A stretch of DNA of 64,000 nucleotides from Nitrincola salilacus (GCF_046271865.1 NZ_CP176580.1:3844001-3908000); one strand, 5' to 3'; positions 26,667-35,862 are shown, counted from the stretch's first letter. Numbers and translations are program-made. The notes: a model not told the origin generated them from the sequence alone.

Positions 26667-28024
26667 TCTGCCTCACTGATACGCTCCTCCAACCGCCGCC
26701 GGATGTAGGAAACATGCAGGCGTAGATTGTAAAACTCCTCCATATAGGAAAGTGGCACTTCGGTCTTGCCGACCTCATCCTCCAGCGTTCTGATCAGCCG
26801 CAGATCGCTCTGCAGCAGCTCCAGCGGCACGTCATTGCGAGCCAACGTGGCATCCATGATCTTCAGTTTACTGTACCAGCGATAGATACGGCGCCGGATA
26901 TTCCAGCGAAAGGCCGGGGGCGCAATCCGCAACAGCGGGATAAGAATCACCAGCAGAGGAATGATCAGAATCACCAGCCGATCCACAAGCGATGCCAGCC
27001 AGAATGGCATATGACGATGTAGAATATTGGGGCCACGCTCAAAGAAATACTCCGCCTCAGCGGCCACTGGGATATCGGTATACATCAGTGAAGGAAACAC
27101 CCCGGGTCGGGTAATCAGGTTCAGTTGCCCCTGATCTGCTTTGGCCGCTTCCATCAACAGCTGTACAACTGAACGATGAGTATCTCTGCGCACAACCAGA
27201 TAGCTGGCCGGGGCAACCATGCGAATATCCCGCTGCGGCAAACCCTGTGCTGGGTCGATAACTCCATGGTAAAGCGTCACGGGTGTCAGGTAGGGCAAAC
27301 GATGCGACAGGGCCTGCGCCAGTGAGAAGTCCACCAGACTGAGATCCGGGACTGACAGCAACTCCTGAATCATCGGCGCATTCGGTGACATCACAAAGGC
27401 TGCAGCCTCTATTTCACCTTGTAGCAAGGCATCAGCCGCGGCGCGCCCACCAACAGCTATCTGCTCGATATTCAAACTATCCAGCATCCCAGCCTCGGCC
27501 AACAGGGTTTCAACCAGCATCCTAGTGCCACTGCCTTCGACACCTGTGGCGATTTTAAGACCATCCAGCTCCTGCAAACGCTCTGCTTGTGTCGACGCTG
27601 ACTCAGCATCCAGGATAAGCGAGTCGGTACGGTAAAAGACGAACAGAGGCTCGTATGCGACACTGGCGACCGCTTGCAAGGTATCGCCAACGCCATCCGG
27701 AGCAGTTCCTCCCTGCACGATGGCGGCATCGACCTCTGCCGACAGAAGTAACTGCCAGTTTTCCACCGAGCCTGCCGACGGCACCGGCTCCAGAGTGATA
27801 CCCTTGCGTGCAAAATCTTCTGCATAGCGCTGGCCCAGACTCTCATAAGCTCCGCCTGGAGAACCTGTGGCAAATCGTACTTGCTGTGGTGGAGCCGGCT
27901 CAACAAACTGCCAGGCTGTAAAAGCCACCAGCAGCAATATCAATACAATCGGCAGTGTTACTTTCAGGTGCTCCCACCAGAGACCTTTCTGACTCATCTG
28001 CATGGTCGGTTCTGATTTTGCCAT
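26630..28024 (-). CDS. TAXI family solute-binding protein, membrane-anchored
   Basis: The 464-residue protein has an N-terminal membrane anchor (about 21-43). A TAXI-type periplasmic binding domain follows (about 48-335), with FATGSPGGAYESLG at its start and the EGSGTRMLVETLL stretch mid-domain. A second membrane segment (about 342-365) then leads into a basic, helix-rich cytoplasmic tail of roughly 95 residues. No TRAP membrane subunits are nearby, so it is an orphan. The tail and double anchor suggest sensing or scaffold function rather than simple solute delivery (inference). It overlaps the GGDEF gene tail to tail. Confidence 0.88.
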   Translation of the reverse strand: MAKSEPTMQMSQKGLWWEHLKVTLPIVLILLLVAFTAWQFVEPAPPQQVRFATGSPGGAYESLGQRYAEDFARKGITLEPVPSAGSVENWQLLLSAEVDAAIVQGGTAPDGVGDTLQAVASVAYEPLFVFYRTDSLILDAESASTQAERLQELDGLKIATGVEGSGTRMLVETLLAEAGMLDSLNIEQIAVGGRAAADALLQGEIEAAAFVMSPNAPMIQELLSVPDLSLVDFSLAQALSHRLPYLTPVTLYHGVIDPAQGLPQRDIRMVAPASYLVVRRDTHRSVVQLLMEAAKADQGQLNLITRPGVFPSLMYTDIPVAAEAEYFFERGPNILHRHMPFWLASLVDRLVILIIPLLVILIPLLRIAPPAFRWNIRRRIYRWYSKLKIMDATLARNDVPLELLQSDLRLIRTLEDEVGKTEVPLSYMEEFYNLRLHVSYIRRRLEERISEADQAAEQPEENSA

Positions 28025-28047
28025 CCAGCCCCCTTATCCTGTCTCGA

Positions 28048-28587
28048 TCAATAGCCTTTCAGTGTCTTCGGCTTGACCAGCACGGTGTGCTCAGCATCAG
28101 AAATCCACAGATCTCCATCCTGAATCGTGACCTGCAGTTGCATACTGCGCTGACTCAATGCCAGTAGGTCGTTTGCTACACTATCTTCAAACTGAAGGAT
28201 ATCAAGGTTCTCGAAGCGGGTCAGTTGATGCTGGTTCTGCTGCCACCAGATCAAATGCTTGTCGTGATACAGAATGATGACTGCTCGTTTGCTTCGTCCA
28301 CAGGCTTTACGCACCCGTTTCTCATCCGGAGCACCGAGATCGATCCACAGCTCTATCTCATCACTCATACTTTTTTGCCACAGATCTGGCTCATCATCGG
28401 TACTGATACCGCGGGTAAAAGCCAGATATTCATCTGCAAAAAGTGCAAAAGCCACCAGTCGAACCATCATTCGCTCTTCGGTTTCAGAAGGGTGCAAGGC
28501 AATGGTAAGGTGGTGGTCATGATAATAACCGCGGTCCATATCGGAGATATTCAGGGCCGCTTTGTAAATTGTCGACTTCTGGGCCAT
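28048..28587 (-). CDS. yaeQ: YaeQ family protein
   Basis: The 179-residue protein opens MAQKSTIYKAALNISDMDR and has the EERMMVRLVAFAL and LWIDLGAPDEKRVRKA segments of YaeQ, a PD-(D/E)XK-fold family of unclear function. The start at 28587 gives the family's normal length; a longer frame to 28668 runs into the divergent gene. It is followed by the TAXI gene on the same strand with a 23-bp gap and is divergent from the second gamma-glutamyltransferase with 36 bp between them. Confidence 0.93.
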   Translation of the reverse strand: MAQKSTIYKAALNISDMDRGYYHDHHLTIALHPSETEERMMVRLVAFALFADEYLAFTRGISTDDEPDLWQKSMSDEIELWIDLGAPDEKRVRKACGRSKRAVIILYHDKHLIWWQQNQHQLTRFENLDILQFEDSVANDLLALSQRSMQLQVTIQDGDLWISDAEHTVLVKPKTLKGY

Positions 28588-28623
28588 AGGTAACCTGGCA
28601 AGAGATCCATAAGGGAAAGGGAT

Positions 28624-30420
28624 ATGCACAATAAGTTGATCAACCGGCAAGTGCAAGCGAGGCATCATGCGCCAACCGGTAAAAAAATCCTTGTTACCCC
28701 TTTTATCGGCAGAGTTGGCATGCTCTTGTGTGTTTTATTACTTTTACAGGGTTGTGCTGACAACGAAGAGGTTGACTTGACCTCCCGTCAGACAATGGAC
28801 GACAGGCAGGCAGAATCATTTATGGTGTCGGCCGCCCATCCCCTGGCAGTTGAAGCAGGGCTCAATGTATTGCGACGTGGCGGCAATGCCATAGATGCCG
28901 CCATCGCCGTGCAGATGGTTCTTGGGTTTGTCGAACCACCGGAAAGTGGTATTGGAGGTGGTGGTTTTCTACTGTTTCATGATGCGCCCAATAACCGACT
29001 GCACTTTTTCGATGGTCGCGAAACGGCACCAGCCGCTGCCGATGAAGACCGCTTCACTGTGATGGGCCTGGCAGTACCGTTGCCACTGGCAATTCCTTCG
29101 GGCAGAGCTGTCGGCGTACCCGGCTTGATGGCCATGCTGGAGTTGGCTCACTCGCAGCATGGCACACTCCCCTGGCATGATTTATTTGAGCCTGCCGCAA
29201 CTCTGGCTGAGCAGGGCATACCTATGCCGGATAGATTAAAACGACAGATAGATCAGGATCCCTCTTTGCTGCTTTTTCGTGATACGCGACACTATTTCAA
29301 AACTCAGGCACGTGACGATAATCCCAAACTGCAGAACCCAGCCATGGCTGACACTTTGCGCATTCTGGCTGATCAGGGTGCTGCGGCACTCTATCAAGGG
29401 GAGCTTGCTGAGCAGATCATTGCACGCGCCAGCGCCTCCTGGATCTGGCCCGGTGACCTGCAACGCATTGATTTTGAGCAGTATACCGCACGGCAGCGCG
29501 AACCCATCTGCGCCTCTTATCGGCAATGGACCATCTGCGGCGCGCCTCCCCCTTCCTCTGGCGGCATCACTCTGCTGCAGATACTGGGTATGCTGGAGCA
29601 GTTCCCACTGCCACAGATGGAGTACCAGAGCGCTGAAGTCCTGCACCTGATTGCCGAGGCCAGTCGACTGGCCTTTGCTGATCGTGAGTTTTATATCGGT
29701 GATCCCGATTACGTCGAAGTCCCGACTCAGGCATTGATTGACAAAGACTACCTGCGCCAGCGCGCTGCATTGATCAACCCAGACCGAGCACTGAAGAAGA
29801 TCTATCCAGGCTCACCAGGACAGTCACCGCAGCGCCTTGGGGCTGCATTCAAAGCACCGAGTGAAACAACTGGTACAACTCACTTCAGCATAGTGGATGC
29901 TGATGGGCGTCTGGTCGCATTGACCAGCTCTAATGAGATGCCCTTCGGCAATCGTCGCATGACGAACGGTTTTCTACTCAATAACCAACTGACCGACTTC
30001 AGCTTCAATCCGTCTCTGGATAACCTGCCTCACCCCAATGCCGTCGCTCCTGGAAAAAGACCACGCAGCTCCATGTCGCCCATCATCGTTTTTGATGCCC
30101 AGGGCAATACGCATCTGGTGATCGGCTCACGTGGAGGCAGCCGTATCATCGGCTATGTCCTTAAAACGCTTCTCGGTGTACTCGACTGGAATCTGGATCT
30201 GCAGGATGCGATTGCATTGCCCAATATGATCCATCGTGGTGACGTTCTGGAACTGGAACGGGGAACTGGGCTGGCAGATCTGGCGTCTGACTTGAAGGTC
30301 CGCGGCCACAAGGTCAAAATCATATCATTGGAAAGTGGCCTGCACGGTATAGAACGTACAGAGTCAGGCTGGAGAGGCGGAGCAGACCCCCGCATGGATG
30401 GCGTAGCCCGAGGAGACTGA
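28624..30420 (+). CDS. Gamma-glutamyltransferase, predicted lipoprotein
   Basis: The 598-residue protein is a second gamma-glutamyltranspeptidase, paralogous to that at 13204-15027. Its long N-terminus ends in a lipobox LLQGC (Cys at about residue 44), predicting a lipid-anchored periplasmic or outer-membrane enzyme. The autocatalytic nucleophile is Thr418 in GTTHFSIVD, and GKRPRSSMSPI is intact, so it should be active. Its stop codon is only 2 bp from the amidoligase start, and the hydrolase gene overlaps the amidoligase. The operon context suggests it acts on a gamma-glutamyl or related amide product of the amidoligase, rather than only on glutathione. Confidence 0.93.
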   Translation: MHNKLINRQVQARHHAPTGKKILVTPFIGRVGMLLCVLLLLQGCADNEEVDLTSRQTMDDRQAESFMVSAAHPLAVEAGLNVLRRGGNAIDAAIAVQMVLGFVEPPESGIGGGGFLLFHDAPNNRLHFFDGRETAPAAADEDRFTVMGLAVPLPLAIPSGRAVGVPGLMAMLELAHSQHGTLPWHDLFEPAATLAEQGIPMPDRLKRQIDQDPSLLLFRDTRHYFKTQARDDNPKLQNPAMADTLRILADQGAAALYQGELAEQIIARASASWIWPGDLQRIDFEQYTARQREPICASYRQWTICGAPPPSSGGITLLQILGMLEQFPLPQMEYQSAEVLHLIAEASRLAFADREFYIGDPDYVEVPTQALIDKDYLRQRAALINPDRALKKIYPGSPGQSPQRLGAAFKAPSETTGTTHFSIVDADGRLVALTSSNEMPFGNRRMTNGFLLNNQLTDFSFNPSLDNLPHPNAVAPGKRPRSSMSPIIVFDAQGNTHLVIGSRGGSRIIGYVLKTLLGVLDWNLDLQDAIALPNMIHRGDVLELERGTGLADLASDLKVRGHKVKIISLESGLHGIERTESGWRGGADPRMDGVARGD

Positions 30421-30422
30421 GT

Positions 30423-31412
30423 ATGGACATAGAGATCAGACGACCACCCTGGCAACATAACCCAGCCGGGGACATGCGGCGAGTCGGTATAGAGCTGGAA
30501 ATGAATGGTCTGACGCTGGATCAACTGGCCGCAATAGTCAGTGATTTTCTGGGCATTGAAATCCATACCGACGGCCGTTACCAGCGCGTTCTGAAAGGAG
30601 ACTCGGCCGGTGACTGGATTGTTGAGCTGGACTTCAACCTGCTGAAAACCATGGGACGGGAAGCACGCGACTCCGGAGACTTGAAAGATGAGGTCAGAAA
30701 AACCGCCGAAGAGCTGCTCCGACTGGTTTCAGAACCACTGGTACCTCTGGAACTGGTCAGCCCACCCTTGCCACTGGATCGTTTGCCTGAAGTGGAATCC
30801 CTGTTTAAGACGCTACGACTTGCCGGCGCAAAAGGGACCTCGGAAAAAGCCAGCAATGCTTTCGGGCTACAGTTCAACCCAGAGATACCGAGTGAAGACC
30901 CCACCACTTTGACTGCGTTCCTGAAAGCCTTTCTCTGCCTATATCCCTGGCTGCTCAAACGTGCCGAAATCAACATCACACGCCGTCTGACCAATTACAT
31001 AGACCCCTTCCCGATCAGCTACTTACGCCTTGTGTTGAGCCCAGAATACTGGCCGGATCAAGCTCAATTGATAGACGACTACCTGAAACACAACCCAACA
31101 CGCAACAGAGCACTGGATCTGTTGCCGCTGTTCAAGCATCTGGATGAGGCGCGCGTCAATCGCATCACACCTGACCCATTGATCAAGGCTCGCCCAACCT
31201 TCCATTATCGTTTGCCAGACAGCGAAATAGATCAGCCGGAATGGGGGTTCCATCAAGCCTGGAATGACTGGGTGGAGGTTGAGTGGATGGCCTCGGATAC
31301 GGAGCGGCTCAGAGACTGCAGCCAAGCATTTCTGCTGTTTCTTGAGCAGCCGTTGAACCGCTGGCTGGGCCACTGGGAGGAGGAGGTCGATAAGCGATGG
31401 CTAAGCCAGTAA
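30423..31412 (+). CDS. Amidoligase, glutamine-synthetase fold (Amidoligase_2)
   Basis: The 329-residue protein matches the putative amidoligase family related to glutamine synthetase. VGIELEMNGLT (about residue 22) carries the metal-binding acidic pair. WIVELDFNLL (about 61) and LELVSPPLPLDRLPEVE follow, and FGLQFNPEIPS (about 143) is the beta-strand motif that in the fold supplies further active-site residues. It should use ATP to link a carboxylate and an amine. GAGGAG is placed for the ATG at 30423. It overlaps the downstream hydrolase gene by 16 bp. Comparative-genomic work proposed such enzymes make unknown peptide-like metabolites or protein tags; the product here is not known. Confidence 0.87.
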   Translation: MDIEIRRPPWQHNPAGDMRRVGIELEMNGLTLDQLAAIVSDFLGIEIHTDGRYQRVLKGDSAGDWIVELDFNLLKTMGREARDSGDLKDEVRKTAEELLRLVSEPLVPLELVSPPLPLDRLPEVESLFKTLRLAGAKGTSEKASNAFGLQFNPEIPSEDPTTLTAFLKAFLCLYPWLLKRAEINITRRLTNYIDPFPISYLRLVLSPEYWPDQAQLIDDYLKHNPTRNRALDLLPLFKHLDEARVNRITPDPLIKARPTFHYRLPDSEIDQPEWGFHQAWNDWVEVEWMASDTERLRDCSQAFLLFLEQPLNRWLGHWEEEVDKRWLSQ

Positions 31413-32068
31413 TCGCGATCACCGGCCCGCAGATTGGGGCAGCAGGGCCACGACTGATGGTCGCGCTGGCAGTGCGTTTTTATGGTGGTAAGCCACTGCA
31501 ACTGAGACCGGGAGACAACCCGTCCGACTATGAGTATCAGGGGGTTGTCGTAACCGGCGGGCATGATATCGATCCGGTACTCTATGCCTCGGAACCTGAG
31601 GTTGAACCTCGCTACGACAAACTGCGGGACCATTTTGAGTCAGCCGTCATCGATGATGCGCTGCGACGCAGACTACCACTACTGGGGATCTGCCGCGGCG
31701 CGCAACTGCTGAATGTCCGCCGCAACGGCAGCCTGTTTCAGGATATCAAATCACAGCGCCGTATTACCTCGAACAGGCGCACATTTCTGCCACTGAAAAC
31801 TCTGGAGATAGAGCCCGGCAGCCTGCTGGCTGAATGTCTAGGCCCGAGTCGATGTAAAATCAACAGCCTGCATAACCAGGCAATCGAAAGAACAGGTTAC
31901 CATCTTCACGTATCGGGTCGTGATCTGGATGGGATCATTCAGGCAATTGAGGACCCCGGCTATGGTTTTCTGATCGGTGTGCAGTGGCACCCGGAGTTTC
32001 TGATTTTTCTGAGGCGCCAGCGCCAGATTTTCGAGGCACTGGTTGAAAGCGCACGGCAGCACGCGTAA
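31397..32068 (+). CDS. Class-I glutamine-amidotransferase-like hydrolase (peptidase C26)
   Basis: The 223-residue protein has the class-I glutamine amidotransferase triad: nucleophile Cys in LGICRGAQLLN (about residue 100) and the His/Glu pair in VQWHPEF (about 197). The VVTGGHDIDP segment is typical of the gamma-glutamyl-GABA hydrolase (PuuD-like) subfamily. It would hydrolyse a gamma-glutamyl amide bond. It overlaps the amidoligase by 16 bp, so the ligase and hydrolase are made together. The opposite reactions suggest synthesis and turnover of the same compound, or removal of a protecting gamma-glutamyl group as in putrescine use. Confidence 0.88.
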   Translation: MAKPVIAITGPQIGAAGPRLMVALAVRFYGGKPLQLRPGDNPSDYEYQGVVVTGGHDIDPVLYASEPEVEPRYDKLRDHFESAVIDDALRRRLPLLGICRGAQLLNVRRNGSLFQDIKSQRRITSNRRTFLPLKTLEIEPGSLLAECLGPSRCKINSLHNQAIERTGYHLHVSGRDLDGIIQAIEDPGYGFLIGVQWHPEFLIFLRRQRQIFEALVESARQHA

Positions 32069-32116
32069 TCTGCCGTGCACTTGGCCTGCTGCTTTATTTT
32101 TACGGAGTGTTATTTC

Positions 32117-33556
32117 ATGTTGTCATCTTACAAAAGCCGGCTCTTCTGCCGCCTGGCGATCACCACCAGCCTGCTGAGCGCTCCTTTCAATCTCGCTCTG
32201 GCACAGGTGCCGGCAAGTCTGCAGCAATTGCTGAGCTCGCAGCCATTGCCGCAGAGCGCCATCGGCATATGGGTTCAGCGCGCTGGCGAAACATCAGCAC
32301 TGGCGCGATTGAATGAAGAGCAGATGTTCAACCCGGCTTCAACAATCAAGCTCGCAACTACTCTGGCATCGCTGAATGCTCTCGGTCCGGATTACACCTG
32401 GAAGACAGATTTCTACAGCCATGCCCCGATAGTTAACGGCGTCCTGAAAGGCGACCTGATCATGCGTGGTACCGGCGACCCTGGGGCGGTCAGTGAAGAG
32501 CACTGGCGTATGCTGGGCAGCCTGTACAGGAGCGGGCTGCGCAAAATTGATGGTGACCTGATTCTCGATAGCGGCTATTTTTCACTGGCACCTGAAGATC
32601 CCGGAGCTTTTGATGGCCAGCCTTTGCGTGCCTACAACCAGCCACCACATCCACTGCTGGTGAATGCCAACTCACTGCGTTTCCATATCCGCCCTGATGC
32701 CGAGGGTCAGATCCATATTGAGGCGGACCCACCACTGCCGGGCATGAAAATCAACAATCAGCTGCAGGCAGGCACCGGCAACTGTGGCGACTGGCAGCGA
32801 GGAATCCATTATCAGGCATCGGGCAATGAGGTGACCTTCAGCGGCCGATATCCGGTCCACTGCGGCAACTACGAGCTGTTACGTACAGCGGTGGATCCCG
32901 AGTTCTATGCCGCAGAGATGTTCCGACTGCACTGGCAGCAGTGGGGAGGTGAGTTCAACGGCAATGTGCGCACCGTTTCCTCACCGCCCCTTCCGGCAAG
33001 GGCCTTACTTCAACATCAGTCGCGCCCTCTGGGAGATCTGGTCAAGGTTGCCAATAAATGGAGCCATAACATCATGACCAGACATATGGCCCTGACACTG
33101 GGCGCAGAGCGCTACGGCGCACCTGCCACTCTGGAAAAAGCACGCAACGCACTTTATGAGACGCTGCGCGAATCAGGTGTCGAGGTCGGCGGCATGGTGA
33201 TTGACAATGGATCGGGCCTGAGTCGCCATGTGCGTATTTCACCACGCCAACTTGGCCAGGTGCTCAATGCCGGATGGAACAGCCCCTGGCGCCATGAGTT
33301 CATCTCATCCATGTCCATCTCCGGCATGGATGGCACTACCCGACGTCAATTCACTGCATCACCAGAGGCTGGGCGGATGCACCTTAAAACCGGACGCCTG
33401 AACGATGTATCAGCAATAACAGGATATGTGCGCAGTCACTGTGGCAAGGATCTCATGGTTGTACTGATGATCAACCATGCTGATGCTCATCGCGGGCCAG
33501 GTTCACAGCTGCAGGAACGCTTTCTGCGCTGGGCACATAACCTGGACTGTCAGTAA
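32117..33556 (+). CDS. dacB: D-Ala-D-Ala carboxypeptidase/endopeptidase (PBP4 type)
   Basis: The 479-residue precursor has a signal peptide (to about residue 30, ALAQ) and the peptidase S13 core. The serine motif is S75-T-I-K78, SxN appears in NKWSHNIM (about 318) and KTG in HLKTGRLND (about 424). It trims or cleaves peptidoglycan cross-links in the periplasm. The start at 32117 has CGGAG 9 nt upstream. It is 48 bp after the hydrolase gene and may share its transcript. The stop overlaps the convergent LysR gene by 7 bp. Confidence 0.93.
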   Translation: MLSSYKSRLFCRLAITTSLLSAPFNLALAQVPASLQQLLSSQPLPQSAIGIWVQRAGETSALARLNEEQMFNPASTIKLATTLASLNALGPDYTWKTDFYSHAPIVNGVLKGDLIMRGTGDPGAVSEEHWRMLGSLYRSGLRKIDGDLILDSGYFSLAPEDPGAFDGQPLRAYNQPPHPLLVNANSLRFHIRPDAEGQIHIEADPPLPGMKINNQLQAGTGNCGDWQRGIHYQASGNEVTFSGRYPVHCGNYELLRTAVDPEFYAAEMFRLHWQQWGGEFNGNVRTVSSPPLPARALLQHQSRPLGDLVKVANKWSHNIMTRHMALTLGAERYGAPATLEKARNALYETLRESGVEVGGMVIDNGSGLSRHVRISPRQLGQVLNAGWNSPWRHEFISSMSISGMDGTTRRQFTASPEAGRMHLKTGRLNDVSAITGYVRSHCGKDLMVVLMINHADAHRGPGSQLQERFLRWAHNLDCQ

Positions 33557-34494
33557 GTTACAGCTCCGGTTTCCTTAAGCGCTGAGAGTAGTTGCTCCCT
33601 GACCCACTGCATGCCCGGATCACGATGATAACGGGCATGCCAATAGAGATAAAAAGTGATAGGGGGCTGCTGTATATCCGTCGGCAAGGGCCGCAGAGCC
33701 AGTCTGCGCCCCGCCGCAATACGCCCTGCCAGACGCAACGGCAGTGTGAAGATCAGATCACTGTCTTCGCAGAAGTCCGCTACTGACATAAAGCTGGACA
33801 GGCGCAGCATGATAGTCCGCTGGTAACCTTTTTTCTGCAGGATCACATCCATATAACCCGGCCCCTTGCCGGTGATTGACACCAGACCGTGCGGTGCTGC
33901 GGCATAGGCCTGTGTACTCATCTCGCCATGAGCCAATGGATTATCGTCTGCCATCAGGCAGATACTGGGCATGGTATCAATACTGAGCCGATGCAATTGA
34001 TCAGCCGCTCGCATCGGCTCGAGGCCGGTGAGGCTGAAGTGCACCTCATCCTGCTCCAGCATGGTAAAGTTATCCATCTCCTGCCTGACCGTTTCCAGGC
34101 GCATCAAAGGAGCCAGCCTGCGAAGGCGCTTCGCCAGCGCCGGCAGATAGAGTGCCAACTCCAGATCCAATCCGGTCATCTTGATCAGCCGCGAATCTGT
34201 CGTGGGATCAAACTCTGATGGCGACACCAACTGGCTGATACCTCTGAGAAGGTCAGCCAACTGAGGCTGCATACCAGCAGCTCTTGCACTCATCGACAGC
34301 CCTTCGGAAGTTCGAACCAGTATAGGGTCCTGCAAGACCTCTCTTAATCTGGCTAAAGCTCTGCTGACTGCAGGTTGGCTCATTTCAAGACGCTCGGCTG
34401 CTCTGGTGATATGGCGTTCATCGAGCAGTGCGTCCAGTATCACCAGAAGATTCAGGTCGAGCTGTCGCAACTGAACATCATGCACCTTACTCAT
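33550..34494 (-). CDS. LysR-type transcriptional regulator
   Basis: The 314-residue protein begins with a LysR winged helix (RQLDLNLLVILDALLDERHITRAAERLEMSQPAVSRAL, about residues 11-48) and has a typical effector-binding region after residue 90. I placed the start at ATG 34494, which has AGAGG 6 nt upstream; a GTG two codons earlier is in frame. It is divergent from the cytochrome b561/YceI pair, the usual LysR target arrangement. Its 3' end overlaps dacB by 7 bp. Ligand unknown. Confidence 0.92.
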   Translation of the reverse strand: MSKVHDVQLRQLDLNLLVILDALLDERHITRAAERLEMSQPAVSRALARLREVLQDPILVRTSEGLSMSARAAGMQPQLADLLRGISQLVSPSEFDPTTDSRLIKMTGLDLELALYLPALAKRLRRLAPLMRLETVRQEMDNFTMLEQDEVHFSLTGLEPMRAADQLHRLSIDTMPSICLMADDNPLAHGEMSTQAYAAAPHGLVSITGKGPGYMDVILQKKGYQRTIMLRLSSFMSVADFCEDSDLIFTLPLRLAGRIAAGRRLALRPLPTDIQQPPITFYLYWHARYHRDPGMQWVREQLLSALKETGAVTY

Positions 34495-34650
34495 GCTCAC
34501 CTCTTACTATTTGTGCATGGATATATTTTTTCATACCACATCAGTGAACTAACTCAGGACTGGCCATGTCTTTGAAAAGGGGTTTGGTGATGCCATCTTT
34601 TCGATCGCCACTCCTGAAATATATCATTTGCGCATAATAACTATCTCAAA

Positions 34651-34674
34651 CATGCATTAGACGAATCGTGCATG
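34651..34674. promoter_or_regulatory. Candidate LysR operator, CATGCA-N12-TGCATG
   Basis: A dyad with 6-bp arms lies in the 220-bp gap between the LysR gene and cytochrome b561, 41 bp before the latter. A further TGCATG occurs at 34514-34519 next to the LysR start. The assignment to this regulator is positional only. Confidence 0.4.
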
Positions 34675-34714
34675 ACAGTTTACCCTAGTCAGATCTTTTC
34701 ATGGAGCTTAGTCT

Positions 34715-35287
34715 ATGGCGCTGGTAAAACAGGTCAGAAACAGTAAACACCAATTCGGCTGGATGACTATCCTTTTACACTGGCTAGCTGCCCTGGCCGT
34801 TATCGGCATGTATCCACTGGGGCTCTATATTGTGTCTTTGAGTTACTATGATCCGGGATATCGTATCTACCCTGATATTCATCGCAGTATCGGCATACTG
34901 CTTGCCATGCTGCTAGCATTCAGGCTGTTGTGGCGACTTGTTAACCCATCACCAGTCAGCCTTTCACACATTCGTTGGGAACGATTAGCCGCATCCGCCG
35001 GTCATATCGCCCTGTATGCACTTGTTCTTGTTGTAATCTTATCCGGCTACATGCTTTCAACAGCAGATGGCCGCAGTATCAGTGTGTTCAACTGGTTCAG
35101 TGTACCCGCTATTCCGTCACTGGCCACGCGCCAGGAAGAGCTGGCAGGCACCGTACATTTTTATGCTGCAACAGGGCTGATAGTAATGGCTTCCATTCAT
35201 GCCCTGGCTGCTTTGAAACACCATTATTTAAATCGTGATAACACGCTCAGACGAATCCTGGGCCTAGATCTGGAGAATAACCGATGA
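34715..35287 (+). CDS. Cytochrome b561 family protein
   Basis: The 190-residue inner-membrane protein has four membrane helices and the conserved heme-ligand histidines: one in ILLHWLAA (helix 1), one in DIHRSIGI, one in GHIALYAL, and the late VHFYAATG and SIHALAALKHH pair. It would shuttle electrons between quinol and a periplasmic partner. Its stop overlaps the start of the YceI gene (ATGA), a pairing seen in many proteobacteria and thought to be functional. GGAG precedes the ATG. Confidence 0.92.
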   Translation: MALVKQVRNSKHQFGWMTILLHWLAALAVIGMYPLGLYIVSLSYYDPGYRIYPDIHRSIGILLAMLLAFRLLWRLVNPSPVSLSHIRWERLAASAGHIALYALVLVVILSGYMLSTADGRSISVFNWFSVPAIPSLATRQEELAGTVHFYAATGLIVMASIHALAALKHHYLNRDNTLRRILGLDLENNR

Positions 35288-35862
35288 CCGGACATAAGTT
35301 TTTGAAGAGCCTCGCGCTGGCAGCAGTGGTTACAGCAACACCGGCATTTGCCGCCGACTATGTCATTGACACTCAGGGCGCACACGCATCCGTCAACTTT
35401 CGTGTCGACCATCTGGGTATCGGTATGGTTGTTGGTCGCTTCAACGAATTTGAAGGCACCTTCACCTATGATGCCGATAATCTGGACGCTACCAGCGTAG
35501 ATGTGAAAATCAACACCGCTTCAGTCGACACCAACCATGCCGAGCGTGATCGCCACATCCGCAGCAGCGACTTCCTGGAAGTATCCAAGTTCAGCGAAGC
35601 ACATTTTGTCAGCACCGGTTATGAAGACAAAGGAAATGGACAGGGAGTACTGCAGGGTAATCTTACGCTGAACGACCAGACACAACCAATCGAGATCGAA
35701 GTTGCCAAAATAGGCGAAGGCAACGACCCATGGGGAGGCTACCGTGCTGGCTTCGCTGGTACCACTGCGCTGAACCTGCCTGATTTCGGATTCAACTTTA
35801 ATCTCGGCCCTGCCGCAGAAACCGTGCACCTGGATCTTTACATCGAAGGTATTCGCCAGTAA
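35284..35862 (+). CDS. YceI family periplasmic lipid-binding protein
   Basis: The 192-residue protein has a signal peptide (to about residue 23, AFAAD). It is a YceI-type lipocalin-like barrel with the DTQGAHASVNFRVDHLG opening and the GFAGTTALNLPDFGFNF late strand. Family members bind isoprenoid chains such as polyprenyl-quinones. The 4-bp overlap with cytochrome b561 implies a quinone-related role in the same process. Confidence 0.93.
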   Translation: MTGHKFLKSLALAAVVTATPAFAADYVIDTQGAHASVNFRVDHLGIGMVVGRFNEFEGTFTYDADNLDATSVDVKINTASVDTNHAERDRHIRSSDFLEVSKFSEAHFVSTGYEDKGNGQGVLQGNLTLNDQTQPIEIEVAKIGEGNDPWGGYRAGFAGTTALNLPDFGFNFNLGPAAETVHLDLYIEGIRQ

